From Eublepharis macularius (lineage: Eukaryota > Chordata > Lepidosauria > Squamata > Eublepharidae): a DNA stretch of 64,000 bases. Below are positions 46,262 through 59,300 of the stretch, in pieces. Both the position numbers and the translations under genes were made by a program. How positions within the stretch are numbered: position 1 is the stretch's first letter; the number at the start of each line of letters is the position of its first letter. The stretch lies in assembly GCF_028583425.1 (NCBI RefSeq), contig NC_072801.1:59659766-59723765 (forward strand), given 5' to 3'. The notes under the pieces were generated by a model. The model was not told the origin of the DNA. It saw only the letters and a program-made list of their open reading frames with translations, and made no database searches.

Positions 46262-46267
46262 AATAAA
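46262..46267 (+). promoter_or_regulatory. Polyadenylation signal of HSD17B14 copy B
   Basis: AATAAA 940 bp after the stop, aligned with the signal of copy A. Confidence 0.55.
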
Positions 46268-46404
46268 GACATGGCTCAATGAAAAGGGGTGCCATAAATA
46301 TGTTCTTGCTGTTGTTTTTGACCCTCTCTGGCAAAGCTTGGTTTGGTGCCCCCTCAGCTTCCTTTCATCTCTCAAATCCTTCCTGTGTGTTCTAACTGTG
46401 AGAC

Positions 46405-46886
46405 AGATCACATGAACACACAAAGCTGCCTTATACTGAAACAGATCCTTGGTCCATCCAGGTCAGCATTGTCTACTCAGACCGGCAGAGGCTCTTTATG
46501 GTCTCACAGACAGAGGTCTTTCATGCCACCTACCCTCCGATCCTTAACTAGAGATCCCAGGGATTGAACATGGGAACTTCTGCATTCCAGTAGACAGGGC
46601 TTTCTTTCTGGGAAAAGAGGTGGTGGAACTCAGTGGGTTGTCCTTGGAGAAAATGGACACGTGGCTGGTGGCCTCGCCCCCTGCTCTCCAGACAGAGGGG
46701 AGTTTAGATTGCCCTCCGTGCCGCTCAGTGGCATGGAGAGCAATCTAAACTACCCTCTGTCTGGAGAGCAGGGGGCGGAGCCACCAGCCATGTGACCATT
46801 TTCAAGAGGTTCTGGAACTCCATTCCACCGCGTTCCAGCTGAAAAAAAGCCCTGCCAGTAGTTGTTCTGCCACTGAGCTTCGGACC
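46405..46886 (-). repeat. tRNA-derived SINE split by a hAT insertion
   Basis: The minus strand carries ctcagtggcagaacaactac (A box region) and, beyond the insertion, gttcaatccctgggatctc (B box), then a body ending at agtataaggcagctttgtgt. Interrupted at 46595-46854. Confidence 0.7.
46595..46854. mobile_element. 260-bp non-autonomous hAT element nested in a SINE
   Basis: Ends cagggctttctttctggg / ccagctgaaaaaaagccctg, with flanking ccagtaga / ccagtagt (7 of 8 bases match). Same family as 21359-21632. An internal inverted repeat surrounds gagtttagattgccctccgt. Confidence 0.82.
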
Positions 46887-47130
46887 CGCCCATGAAAGAC
46901 ATATAATCCCATGCCAGGCACACTAGATTATCTGAAGTACAAGCATCTGGGATGGGGTTTCAGTGTTCAGGTTGGGCTTGAGAAAGAAAAACACTATTGT
47001 AGGAGATATTTCTCTAAATAAGAGATTTTTTTACCAAAAAAGCATAGTTGCCATTATTGTCTTTGCTGCTCATAGGAGACACATACTCTCATAGAGGAGT
47101 GAATAGAAAGAAGTGCTCTTTCTCTTTGCA

Positions 47131-47310
47131 GAACAAGCTGTGACTCACTGGTAGGGCATCTGCTAGGTCTCAGGTTCAACTTCTGATATTTCCAGATAAA
47201 AGGGTCAAGAAGGAAGTGATGCGAAAGACCCCATTTGAGACCCTGGAGAGCCACTGCCAGTCAGAGTAAACCATACCAACCTGGAGAGACCAAAGGTCTG
47301 GCTCGCTAGC
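47131..47310 (+). repeat. Decayed tRNA-derived SINE
   Basis: Contains tgactcactggtagggcatc and caggttcaacttctg in A-box/B-box order and the body word ggagagccactgccagtcag. Same family as 46405-46886, in the opposite orientation. Confidence 0.6.
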
Positions 47311-47586
47311 CCTGTTCATAAGTTACAGTGAAGGCACATGCAACCCTTCTTCTGTGCCCACTTAACTGTTCTTTATAGATGTGTTGAGTAATTCTCACGT
47401 TACAATCAATGTAAGTGCAGCTGAATATGTGAGTGAAATTCACATTTATCTAGGGATTGGTCCCCTTGAGACTCAGGGCACACCAGAGCTCCACTTGAAC
47501 AAGAGGACTTGTTCCATATCTGGGTTTAGGGTTTCCAACCTCCAGGTTCGAAAGAAGGGACTTTTGTCTTCAGAACCAAGTGGTAG

Positions 47587-49250
47587 CATATAATTTCTAC
47601 AAATTGAAACAAATTTATTTTACCTAACTTGCAAAGTGCCTACCAAATCAGTGGAAATATATCCTTGCATAATTAGCAGAGTTTAGAAGCCTTTCCCTTA
47701 AGCTGGCAATGGGGCAGAAATACTCCTAAAGAGTTCCGCCTACAGTCCTCCAGCTGAAGGAGGAGGGTATTGTGATCAGGTTTTTAAATACCAAACCAGC
47801 CTCTTATTTGCCATTTCATAATCAAGTTCTGAGTTACCCTGGAGAGCAAGGAAGAGCCGGGCAATTGATGTGCCATTTGCTCAACTGGAACTGGAACAGC
47901 AAGCACTCTGGTTGCAGCTGCAGGAAAACGAAGCCAGGACAGCTCATGAACCAGCTCTACAAAATGGGCAGGGAGTAGAGACTGCTTCTTCCCCCCAGTA
48001 CTGGCAAGGTGGGCTTTAAGTGACCACCTTGATTTTTAGGTCAAGAAGACGTGGAATTGTTTTGTTGTCATTTGAGAGGGATTCCACGGAGCAGAATGTC
48101 CTCAAGGATGCTGAAACCTCAAGTGAGTGGGAGATTGTTCGAGCTCCTAGCAGAGGAAGATCTTGCTTAACTTGGCAACTATGATCAATTTAGAAACAAA
48201 GCTGTGGTGTGATTTGGGGTGTCCCCTGAGCTCCGTAGGCTAATGGTTCAGCAGATCAAACAAGACAAAGTAGTTGTTTGGGGATACTTTGAAGTTCGCA
48301 CAAGATAGTTCCCCAAGAAGTGGCTCGTGGGCAAATGTTACCAGGATCAATGTGCTTGTATTGTTACCCAAATCCGTGGTTTCCTAATTATTTTGAGGAA
48401 TTAGCTTTAAAGAAGACAAGTGAGAGGGGGTAACTGGAATTCTCCCCCTCTGTTTATGGGAATTATTAACTTACAGAATTCTCAAATAAATCACGCAGAT
48501 AACCACCAAGAAAGGTTGACAAATAAAAGGGCAAATATACAAAAATCACATACAACACATACAAGGCTAACTAAGAAAATCAGGGAGGAAAGGAGGAGAA
48601 AGCAGTTAAGGGAGGGTGATAATTACCAGTCCTGAAGTTAGAGGTTCATGAAGACAGCAGCAAAATGACCAGTGTTTCAAGAGAAGAAGACACTGAAATG
48701 GATTTGGGGGTGTATGGCAGGTCTCAGGACACTCACTCACTGAGCCCATGGCTGAAGAGCCCAGATATAGGGTGAAAGACTCCCTGGGGCACGCTGACGT
48801 CTCTGCCCCAAAACAATGATTTAATGGCTGTCTCCGAAGGTGGACAATGGAGTAGGGAGAGGTTTCCTAAAGTGGACTATAGATGTGAAAGGTGCTGGAT
48901 GACCCGTTGAGCACTGGATGGGGAAAACTACCAGGTTTGCTGAAAAGCTTGGGTGTTGCTTGATTAGGGAAAGCAAGGTAGGGTGTTGACGAGACAAGTC
49001 AAGAACTTCCCCGGAGCCTCACCATTCTGCATCTCCGGGGTGTGGAGGGGGCTGTTGGTCAGCCAGCCACTCTGACTCACCTCCTGGTAATTTTCCAGGC
49101 TCCTGTCCTATTGGCACCCATTCTGCCTTAGGCCAGGCAGTGCTTTGCGTTGATGGAATTTCTGAAAGGGGATTTATGATATTCCATCAATAAACTGCCC
49201 TCTCTGCATGATGAAGCATCTTACTAAGAATCCGCCCCCCCCCCCCCGAA
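47587..49250 (+). repeat. Spacer block paralogous to 27232-28415 plus 31150-31690
   Basis: Collinear with the A-B spacer, without the Penelope insertion; includes a decayed gag/SCAN-like relic at about 47810-48310. The empty insertion site is near 48712-48735. Confidence 0.8.
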
Positions 49251-49617
49251 GGAAATTGTCGTAGGCGTATGACTTTGTTGCGCTTATATGGGTGGAAAGC
49301 AAGCTGGAGGTTCCAAGGGAGGAGGGAGGAGGGAGAGGGGATGAGAAGGATAAGGAAAAAGGGAAAGGGAAAGGGAAATCAACTAAAAAGAACTGGGCAA
49401 AAATAAAAATGAGACAGATTAAAAAACATTTTTCTTTCCTGCAACTAGGCTGTTTTCTACACAAATCAGGCCAATGAAGGGAGAAGGGTTCCCTATCTCC
49501 TAAAAACATCAAATCATCAAATCAATTCAAGCAATAAATCAATGTATTTAAATAATAAAGCAAATGGCAAAAATCCAAAGTAAATGTATTGTCAAATAAG
49601 TAAATAATGGCTAATGG

Positions 49618-49773
49618 CAGTGCTTTTTTTCTGGGGGTACGCAGGGGTACACATACCCCTAAACATTTTGTGAATCTAACGGGAGAACGTAAAAATTTTA
49701 AAATGTTGGAATTCCCGCTAAACGAACTCCAACTGAGAGTACCCCTAAACATTTTTTTAGAAAAAAAGCACTG
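49618..49773. mobile_element. 156-bp non-autonomous hAT element
   Basis: Ends cagtgctttttttct / agaaaaaaagcactg, with a perfect 8-bp duplication gctaatgg (49610-49617, 49774-49781). Contains ggggtac and gtacccct near each end. Confidence 0.88.
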
Positions 49774-50187
49774 GCTAATGGAATAAATGCTGCACAAAAC
49801 ATAACTCAATTATAAAGCAAATTCATAGAGAAAGACAGGAAGCAAATGAATGAAAAGTGAATGGAGTGAACAGTTGGTGGGGAAAGAAGGGTTTATCAAT
49901 CACTCTCCCCCCCCCCCCAAAGCAGAACACACAATTCATGATGAAATCATGAAGCTAACCCTCTGAGTCCAAAGGAATGGCAGCATCTGGAGAGGTAAAG
50001 AGAAGTGCATATGCAAACTAGACAGACTGGAAAGCTTTTCACAGATATATCCTTGTGTGTTTTCTAATGCATAGACGGAGACAGCAAATAAAAGATTATC
50101 TCACAAAAGGTGAAAAGGGGTGGGGAGTAGGCAGCTTTTCCAGGCAAAGGCTATCATAATTCTAATAGATCTCTGGAGAGATGAATG

Positions 50188-50206
50188 ACTACATTTCCCG
50201 GCATGC
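50188..50206 (+). promoter_or_regulatory. ZNF143/THAP11-type (SBS) promoter motif of copy C
   Basis: actacatttcccggcatgc, 114 bp before the start codon. It fits the SBS consensus except for one base in the CCCAGCATGC core. Conserved in position in copy B and in the inverted remnant. Confidence 0.6.
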
Positions 50207-50319
50207 TCTGAGCCCATGGGTGTGCTCACTGTGGGAAACCACATGTTGTGCTGTTCCCAGTTCTTAATCAAAAGTTCACATGGCTTTTAGTCATTAAGAG
50301 AAACAGGCAAACGACGAGC

Positions 50320-53300
50320 ATGACAACTTATCTCCGTTACCCGGCCAAGGTGGCAATAGTGACTGGTGGCACCAGAGGCATCGGCCTGGCCATTGTGAGA
50401 GAATTTGGTGAGCATGGAAAGAACTGGATTTGGTGGAGGAGTGGGCAATTACTGTCAACAGGTGTTGGGGTCAAGACGAGGAAAGCTAGTTCCCTAGATA
50501 TCCATTATGGGTGTAGAGAAAATGGGAAGGAGAGAAATGTGCTCTTTATATTTTCAGAGGCACTGATGTCTGTCCTGTGTGCACAAAAAGGACTCATTTG
50601 GTACTTTGTGGCATAAGGCCTTGTTGATGAGAGACTATTTGGTAGCCTTTGACATAGTTTATGTAAAAGATAAAATTTACTTTGGGCCCTTATGCCCTCT
50701 TTGAGGGTTCCTGAGGATATTTGTTGGGCCTGTGAAGGAAAGAGGATGCTAATATGGGTGGCTTTTTAAAATGAATTAACAGGGCTCTTTTCTTATTTTT
50801 TTTATTCATTTCACTTATACCACACTTTTTCTCCCAAACTGGCACCTAACATGGTTTACAACATTCTCCTCTTTTCCATTTTACTCATACAACACCAACC
50901 CTGTGAAGTAGGTTAAGCTTGAGAGGGTGTGACAGGCACAAGGTCACCTAACAAGCTTCCGTGGCAGAGTGGGGATTTGAGTCTGGGTGTCCCAGAGCCT
51001 AATATGCTGGGATATATTTTGTGGGACTCATTGAAGCTTCGAGACCCATTGACTGGGAGAATAGCAGGATATACATCTTTCAGATCTATAATTCTGTGCA
51101 AAAAATGTCATCATCTGTACTGCCATTAACAGTTTCTCTAGAAACGTATCTCTCATCACTGAATAATAACTGGGAGTACATAGTTTATGGTGTAAAGTGC
51201 AAGAAAAGTGGAACTGTTCTCACCTAGAGTTATCTAACAGGGCTAAGTCTGGGATCCACGGAAAAAACATCTTCAAAGGAGTGGGCTAAGTCTGAGATCC
51301 ATAAGCTCTCCTTGTTGACTGGAACATTAAGTGATGGTTTGGATGTAGGAATAGGCCATCACAAATGTATCATGGAAGACAGGATTTTCCCATCTCTTCC
51401 CATCATCTGAAACACAAGACATTGCAATGAACAGTTCGTAAATTCAATTGAGGGGCAGTGAGATGTGGTTATAGCATTTGACTAGGTTCCAGGAGAGCCA
51501 TATTACAATTCCCTCTCTTCTATGGATGTTTGCTGGGTGATCTTGGGGCAGTCATACTCTTTCAGCCTCACTTACCTCACAGAGTTGTTATTTTGAAGAG
51601 GAAATGGAGAAAAGGAGAAGGATGTAAGTCCCTTTGGGCCCCACCTTTGGGAAAAGCCTAGGCATTAATGAAGTAAATGAATAAACTGGAAGTCATTGTC
51701 CACAGAAATCAAACCAGCTGAAGAAACATGGGCTAGAACAGTTCTAGCCACCTCCTTTTCATTATCCAGACATAGGCTGCTTCCACACACGTTGGATAAT
51801 CCACTTTCAATACGCTTTCATGAACATTTGTAACTGCTTTTCCATGTGTGGAACAAAAAATCCACTTCCAAAGGATTGCTAAAGTGCATTGAAAGTTCAT
51901 TATTCAACGTGTGTGGAAATGGCCATAGATATTTTCTTAAATTTCCAGAATGATCCATTGTAATTGTGGCTGCTTCCACACACGTTGGATAATCCACTTT
52001 CAATGCTCTTTAGTAATCATTTGGAACTGGGTTTTCGTGTGTGAAACACAAAATGCACTTCTAATGGATAACTAAAGTGCATTGAAAGTGCATTATTCAA
52101 CGTGTGTGGAAACGGCCTGTGTGTGCACGCATGCTTATTTTTTCCTCCCACCACTGTCGAGGCATAGTTGATGAGTACTGATGAAAGATCTATTCCCTCA
52201 GGGATGGGTTTTGTGTGGTTGTCAGGGTAAAGTAGACTCTTGGTTTCTTTTTTCTAGGATGAAAGTTCTACCTGGGAAGGAAGCATTTCGAGAATTTTTA
52301 TTCTACTGTATATAAAAGGCATTTTAAAAATTAGAGCTCTGTATGTGCACTTTTTTTTAAACAAATGAATACTCGGCAGCAACAAAACTTGTTTACCCAT
52401 CTTTAATACATTTGCACTAATGATTCTGCAAGGTGGTGTTTTATTTCACAATAATGAAGTTTACTTTGTACTCCCAACATTGTTTAGGATAAATGCAGGG
52501 GAGGGGTAACATTAGAAGTTACTCAAACTGTTTCAGATCTTAAGGCTGAGCCCTGGAGCATGTTCTTAGTTGCATTATTGAAAGAAATCAGCTGACAGAT
52601 AGAAAGTTTAGATAGAACAGTGAGGAAGTGAGATGCTCTCCCCCATACAGGAAACAGGACTTTGGGGAGGGCCTTCTCTCCTCTTTATTGGAGACACTCT
52701 GGTTTGTTTGTGGTGAGAAGATCTGTCGGTGTAAAGTTGCCCCTCCTCAGATAGAAAACACCTCTTCCACCAGCAGTGTTTGTGGGTTTCTTTGAACACT
52801 TAAATGGTGGGGATAGCAGGAAGTGACTTTTGTAAACAAAGAAATCTAGTGATATACATCTCTCTGTGTGTGTGCGTGCGCGTGTGAGAAGCCTCTGAGT
52901 TTTGTCCTTCCCTCCTTTCTCCCCTTGTCTTACAGTTTGTCAAGGTGCCAAGGCACCATTTAAAGTTAGTCTTGTAGACAAACAAATAAATCTAGTGATG
53001 TACTTCTGTGTATGTGGCAAGCTTTTGACTTTTGTCTTCCCCTTCTTTCTCCCCTTGCCCTTCAGTCCGCCAAGGCGCCAAGGTGGTCTTCTGTTCACGA
53101 GCATGTGGAGGTGAGTCAAGAGCTGCTTTCCTCACCCCCCAAGACAGGTTCTCCTTATTTGCTTAAAAATTCCACCACTATGGTAAACCTCCTTGAGGCA
53201 GTTTTAAAAAAGGAAATCTAAATAAAATAAGGAAGTCCCATAAAATAAATAAAAAAATTAAAAACCCTGCAAGATCATTACAAAAACGTAAAACAAGAGC

Positions 53301-56300
53301 TACTTGCTTTCAAATGATTTATTTATCCAGGTTAGAAGCTGACTATAATAATTTCCAAAGAAGAACTACCTTGTTTAAAAGTCCAGGTAAAAAGAAATCT
53401 TTTGGCCTGGTGAGGCTCAAGGTGAAAGGCATTCCACAGGTGTGTTGGCCACCCACATCCTCCCTGCAGTCACTGACAACAAGGCTTCAGGAGAGAATCT
53501 TAACTGGGTAGGCTGGACAATACGGGAGGAGGCGGCCCTTCAAGGATCCTAGCTCCAAGCCATTTATGGCCTTCTGTATTGATTGTTGCCAGGAACAGAC
53601 AGGCAGCTAGTAGAGATATTTGGGCACTGGAGTGAGATCATCTCTGTATTCAGCCCTTACTCTCTTCTACTTCCCATATATATTAGGCTACCAAATATAA
53701 AGAAAAGATGATGTTGAGTATATTAGATACAAAGAGGAGGGGATGCAGGAATGATAAGATTGGGGCCAAAGTGGTACCTCCCATCTTCTGCTTCAAGCAC
53801 TGCCAGAGAAAGAATACTGGTAAGAAATGTTAAGTTCCATTCATCGAGGAGAGTGTTACAAATACATCAAAAGAAATAATCACATTATGGAAATTAGGAT
53901 TGTCGGACCTTTTCTATCATCTGTATACTCATCAGTAGGCAACCAGACAGAGACATAACCTGCTTCCCCATGGAGCTTCCCCCTTCCAAACAGACTTTAT
54001 TTGTTTAATTTCAAAGCACTGCTAGCCTGCCTTTCTCCAAATGTTGAAACCAACCAAGTGGGCAGGAGGAGTGGAGGAAGAACACATTTAAAAAATATGC
54101 TTGTGTGTATTTGGAGACTGGGCACAATTGGAAGAACAGATCCAGAGATAAAAGCTATGCAAATAAAGAAAGGAAATGAAGATTTCTTCCGCTGGCAACT
54201 GTTCTGTTCTATTCCTTTGTAGCGGAAAGGGGACAAGCAATTCAGAGGGAGCTGCAGGATTCTGGGTGCCCAGGCGAGGCATTCTACCAAGTCTGTGATG
54301 TCCGCAATGAGTCAGACATTCAGGTAGGCTAAAATCAGGGCTGGATCTAGGGTTGCCAATGCCCATGTCAACCCAAGGCCGGTGGTCCCCCTCCTCCCCG
54401 CAAGCTCCCAGCACTGTGTGATGACATCACTTCCATGATGTCATCATGCAGGCCCCCCACCCGAAAGCGTGCTGCCCATGCTACTTCTGGAGGGCAGGGA
54501 GCGTGCAGCAAGCTGGCCACCTCATCAGCACAACAGGCGCATGTCACACCACAGAGCTGGTGGCGGCAGTGCATGTGGGTGAGCGGAGGGCTGGGAGGCC
54601 ACCCGCACCATGCACCTGCCCCACTGATGGGGTGGACAGCTTGCCACACACTCCCTGTCTTCCAGTGGTAGTGCGGGCAAAATGCTGTTGGGGGGCGCCC
54701 TGCACTGCTGGCAGTGTGCGTGGCAAGCCTGCTGTCCCATCAGCAGGGCAGGTGCATGGCATGGGCAGCCTCCCAGCTCTCCACTCAGCCACCCACACTG
54801 CTGCTGCCAGTTCCGTGGTGTGTGCTCCTGGCTGGCAGCCGTGCCCCGCACCCCCTCTTTGGCAGCACTGGGGGTAGGTTATCCCCCTGCCCCCCTAGAT
54901 CTGGCCCTGGCTAAAACTGAGTAAATAGTAGTGCTTCTTTGGGGGTTGAAAGACACAGAAATGTTCTTTTATGTCTGCACCCCCAAACCATTCTCCTTAT
55001 TCTAATTCTCAGTTGTCTGAATGGGTCATGACAGTGTTCTTCTGGGCCTTTCCTCATGATTTATGCTGCTCTTTCATACATTCTCTGTCATCTGCTGATT
55101 TACGTATTTCTTCTCTGCTAAAGTGTTTGCATGAGGTCCCACTTGATTTCTCCATCAACTTGGAACCTCTAGTCCTCACTGTCATACATTATTCTTCCCT
55201 TGACTGGTGCAAGAGGTTTCTGGAGCCTGACAATGGGTAGGGCTTAGCATGACCTCCACCCATCTCCTGGTTTGGGCTCCAGAGGATGTGGTAACACTAT
55301 TGGTCGATCCTCTCCTCTTTTCTCATTTGCTACCCATCCTTCTCTGTCTCACAGGCTTTCTCCCAGTGCTTCCAACAGGTTTGGCCAAAGTTAGTTCTAA
55401 TTGTTTCTTGCACTTGAATGAAAGGACCATCAGTTCTGTTGTTCTCCTTGTCTGATTTCTCTTTATCTTCTGTTCCTGCAGAGGTTGATTTTGGTAACTA
55501 TAGAATGTTATGGATGCCTGGACTGCCTGGTGAACAATGCTGGAGATTGTAAGTGATTTTCAAACTGTTTGGGTCAGTGAAGAATTGGGGGTGGACATAT
55601 CTGGGCATGAGTGTTTCCCTTGATTGTTCCAAAGCCAGCATTTGACTTGTTTAAAAAAGGGGTCAATGAACAGTTCTTGAATGTCTATTGTGAAAAGAGG
55701 AAGAAAAAAATATCTTGCACAGGGCAGAAAGTTCCAGCTAGACTGGGCAGTAGGGGAGTGAGGATCTTCTTTCTCAAGGGGTTTTACCTAGTCTGTCTGC
55801 AGAATGATATTTTTAGGCATTTCTTCTAGAACGCTGCACACTCTTGCTCAACTCAAGGCATTTTTAATAGAATAAATAAAGCTTTTGTTACTCTTCTCTG
55901 ATCCAGTGTATACACAGTATTTATATGAAGCTCTTGGAAAGCTCTTTGCTGAGGCAACATGTCTCCCGCACTAACCCTTTCTAAAGAAAATACTATCTTA
56001 TTTTAAAATACAAATAAGTATTACTTACCAAACAAACAAACAAACAAACAAACATGAAAACCTTGAGCATATTAAAGGGCTGGAGCTCTGTTCTCTTGCT
56101 CTTTGTGGATCTTGCTTCTGTGAAACTCATTTCCCTTTTCATATGCACTTTATCCTCTTGCAAACAGTTGAAACTGAAACAATAGATGATGTGACTGCCC
56201 AAGACTTCTGCAACATCATGGAACTCAATGTTGTGAGCTGTTTGTTAACATCAAAGGTGAGTGATTCTAATGTATAAGCACTTTTCTTCTTCCTTGGGGG

Positions 56301-59300
56301 CAGCTGGCTTCCTCCATAACTGAAAGTCAAATAGTAGAAACCCTGGAGCGGTATATGTTTTAGAGGTGCAATGCTTTACCACTTCATCTATGTATGTCAG
56401 TCCTCTGGTGTGCTAATTAGAGCGACAGGGGAAAGGTCATGGCTCTGCAACTTGAGGACCTGCTTTGTACCTTAAGCATTCACCCTTGCCTTCTCCAGTT
56501 GCATGAATTTCCACCAGCCCATCAGCAGTTCTAAAGTAGGTGGATTAATGGTCTGACTCTAATATTGGGCATCTTTGTCAGTTTGTCTTTTGAGATCAGG
56601 CATACTTTTTCTCCTTATATTTTGTGTACAGTACTCTCTGCCCTATTTACGGAAAACAAGAGGAAACATCATCAACGTTTCCAGTCTTTACGGTGTTATC
56701 GGAGGGAAGAATCTTCTGTCATATAATGCAAGCAAGGTAAGCCTGACCCAAGGACAGAATCAGTTACCGATGTTTTTGAACATTACGGCTCTTATGCCAT
56801 TAAGAGCAGCTTGATTGTCAGATGAATATTTTCATAGCATGGAGATAGATACTATCACGGGCTTTGCAAATTAAGTTGGTATAAAAGGCCCCAGAGTCAG
56901 ACTTGTTGGCTTTTTTCAGATCAGTTGGTGATTCTCATACACATGAGCCTAAACCTGGTCTGTAAACAATAAAAGTTTTATGGAATGTAAATTTGCCTTC
57001 TTTTCATTAACATGCTGAAAAAAGCTCAATTAAAACTCAAAAGCAAAAACATCCTACATATTACACCCTTACTAATGATCCCCAAGTAGGGTTGCCAACC
57101 TATTCAGAAATGTGTGTTAAATATAGAATTGGAAGAAGAACACGTGAAGGATTGTATGGTTAAATGGACTAAAAATTTTGGATATGACATTCATATGGAA
57201 CAATGGGAGAAAATGTGGAATCATGGTCTAAAATTTACAGTGTGTTATAATTTGAAAGAGAACTTTTATAAAATGATGTACAGGTGGTACATAACCTCAG
57301 AAAAATAGCTAAAATATTTAAAGGGGTATCAGCTAAATGCTGGAGATGACAAAAAATGAGGGTACCTTCTATCATATGTGGTGGACCTGCCTGTTGCTAA
57401 AAAAGTATGGGAAACAAATACATTTAATAATACAAAAGTACTAAACATTAATTTACAACTAAAGCTAGAGACGCGCCTAATGAGTTTAGTGGATATTTCA
57501 CTAGAAAGTGAGTTTGGAATTCTAATCAGATATATGACAACAGCGGCAAGAATAGTCTACGCACAATATTGGAAATCGGACAAGCTTCCAACAGTAGATG
57601 ATTGGTTAGTTAAGAAGTTGGAGATTGCAGAAATGGCAAAATTAATGGAGTTGTTAAGAGACAGAACAACAGCCATATTTGTGAAGATCTGGAAACCTTT
57701 CATTGACTTTCTGTATGTGAAAGAGAAGTCAGAGATAGTGATCTGTGGATTTGAAAATTAGAATTTTATAGTAGGAAATAAAGATTATTGGAAAATTTGA
57801 AAATTAGAACTTTACAGTAGGCAATAAATATGCTGAAACATGGAGAAGTAATGGGGATATATTCGCATTAAGGCTGAATTTATATATTTAGTGAAGATAA
57901 GAGGAATATGAAAGAATTATCGATTAAGTAACGGGTCTGACAAGCTAGTAAAAAGAGTATTAATTGGTATGTCTTCCTCTTCGTTTCCCTCCTTTCCCTT
58001 TTTATATATGTTAATTTTTGTTTGTTACAATAAAACAATAAATAAATACGGAAAAAAGAAAGAAAATGGTGTCCTTCTTTAAACAGAGGCTTAATAAGAA
58101 TGTTATTTACAAGGTGATATTAATTATCTCCATATTATGAAAGTTTGGCCCTGAAGTTTGGCACCCCCCCCCATTTAACTTACCCAGCTGGAACAGAGCT
58201 TTTTGGGGAGGTGATGACAGGTGCTGAAAGTCAATGATGACGGATGTGAAGGTCTGGCAGTACACCCTGGATCATGTCCTCACTAGAGTTGCCAACAGGC
58301 CTTGAGAAAAGTGTCCTGTCCTAATAGAAGCTTAGGAACTGCTTGGATTGGAAACATTGTCAAAAGAAGCTTCTATATTGACATCAGACTGTCATCAAAA
58401 GCATAGAAGACCAAGCCATTTCCAATCAGTTGAATTTACTATTCCAGGAGCAGCTGGAAAAGGGGGCTGATCCTGGATAGCTTAAGTGTTGGTTTTATTG
58501 TCCCCCTTCTCTTCTTTGCCTGCAACTTCTTCTCGCCCTCAAGCAAGGATAGGAAGCCATTATGAATTTACCGCTTGTCTATGAATAAATCTGGACCAAT
58601 AAAGATGTACCCGCTTGGTTTGAACCATGTGCTGTTTACTGGCTTAAATTGTAAGTAAGGATGCCTTTGGGGGGGTCTGAGTTTAAAAGGACAGGACGCT
58701 GAAGCTAACCAGGATCAGCCCCCTTTTCCAGCTGCTCCTGGAATAGCAACCCTACTTGTGCCTTTATCTTGCAGGGTGCTGTTATCGCATTGACCAAAGC
58801 CCTGGCCATAGACGAGAGCAAATACGGAGTGCGAGTCAACAGGTAAAATTTATTATTCATACAGAATCCCTTCACTGCACATTGTGATTTGCTGAGGAAT
58901 ATCAGGAAAGTAAGGCATGTCCACTATATCCCCATGCTAGAAGCTTAAGATCCAGATTTTTTGCGGAAACAAAAAAATGATAATAGAAGAAGATAAGGAA
59001 TGGTAAAAAGGAATTTATATTCTCAGAGTGTAATATCCAGACAATTGAGCTGGGATCATATTTTTTGGAGAACATATAACTTGTAGAGAGGCCCCACATT
59101 TCTTTTCCCTTTCAAATATTGTTGTTTATGAGAAGAGAAAAACAAGGAATAGATTTGGCAGGAAATATGATAACTTCTAGAATTACAACTGAAGAAATGA
59201 ATCCAGTTGTTTTCAAACCCAGTGAAATGCCCTGGTTTTTCTTAAAGATGTGCTCAGGTAGCGTCTTTAAAGATGAGTATTCATATCAGTCTGTGTGGTA

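Noticed and set aside
49170-49520. 112-aa minus-strand frame with a Pro/Ser/Phe-rich run
   Set aside because: Arises from a purine-rich tract (ggagggaggagggagagg and similar); low complexity only.
54368-54877. Frames up to 143 aa around 54.5 kb
   Set aside because: Same reason: interior of the 574-bp GC-rich hAT element in intron 3 of copy C.
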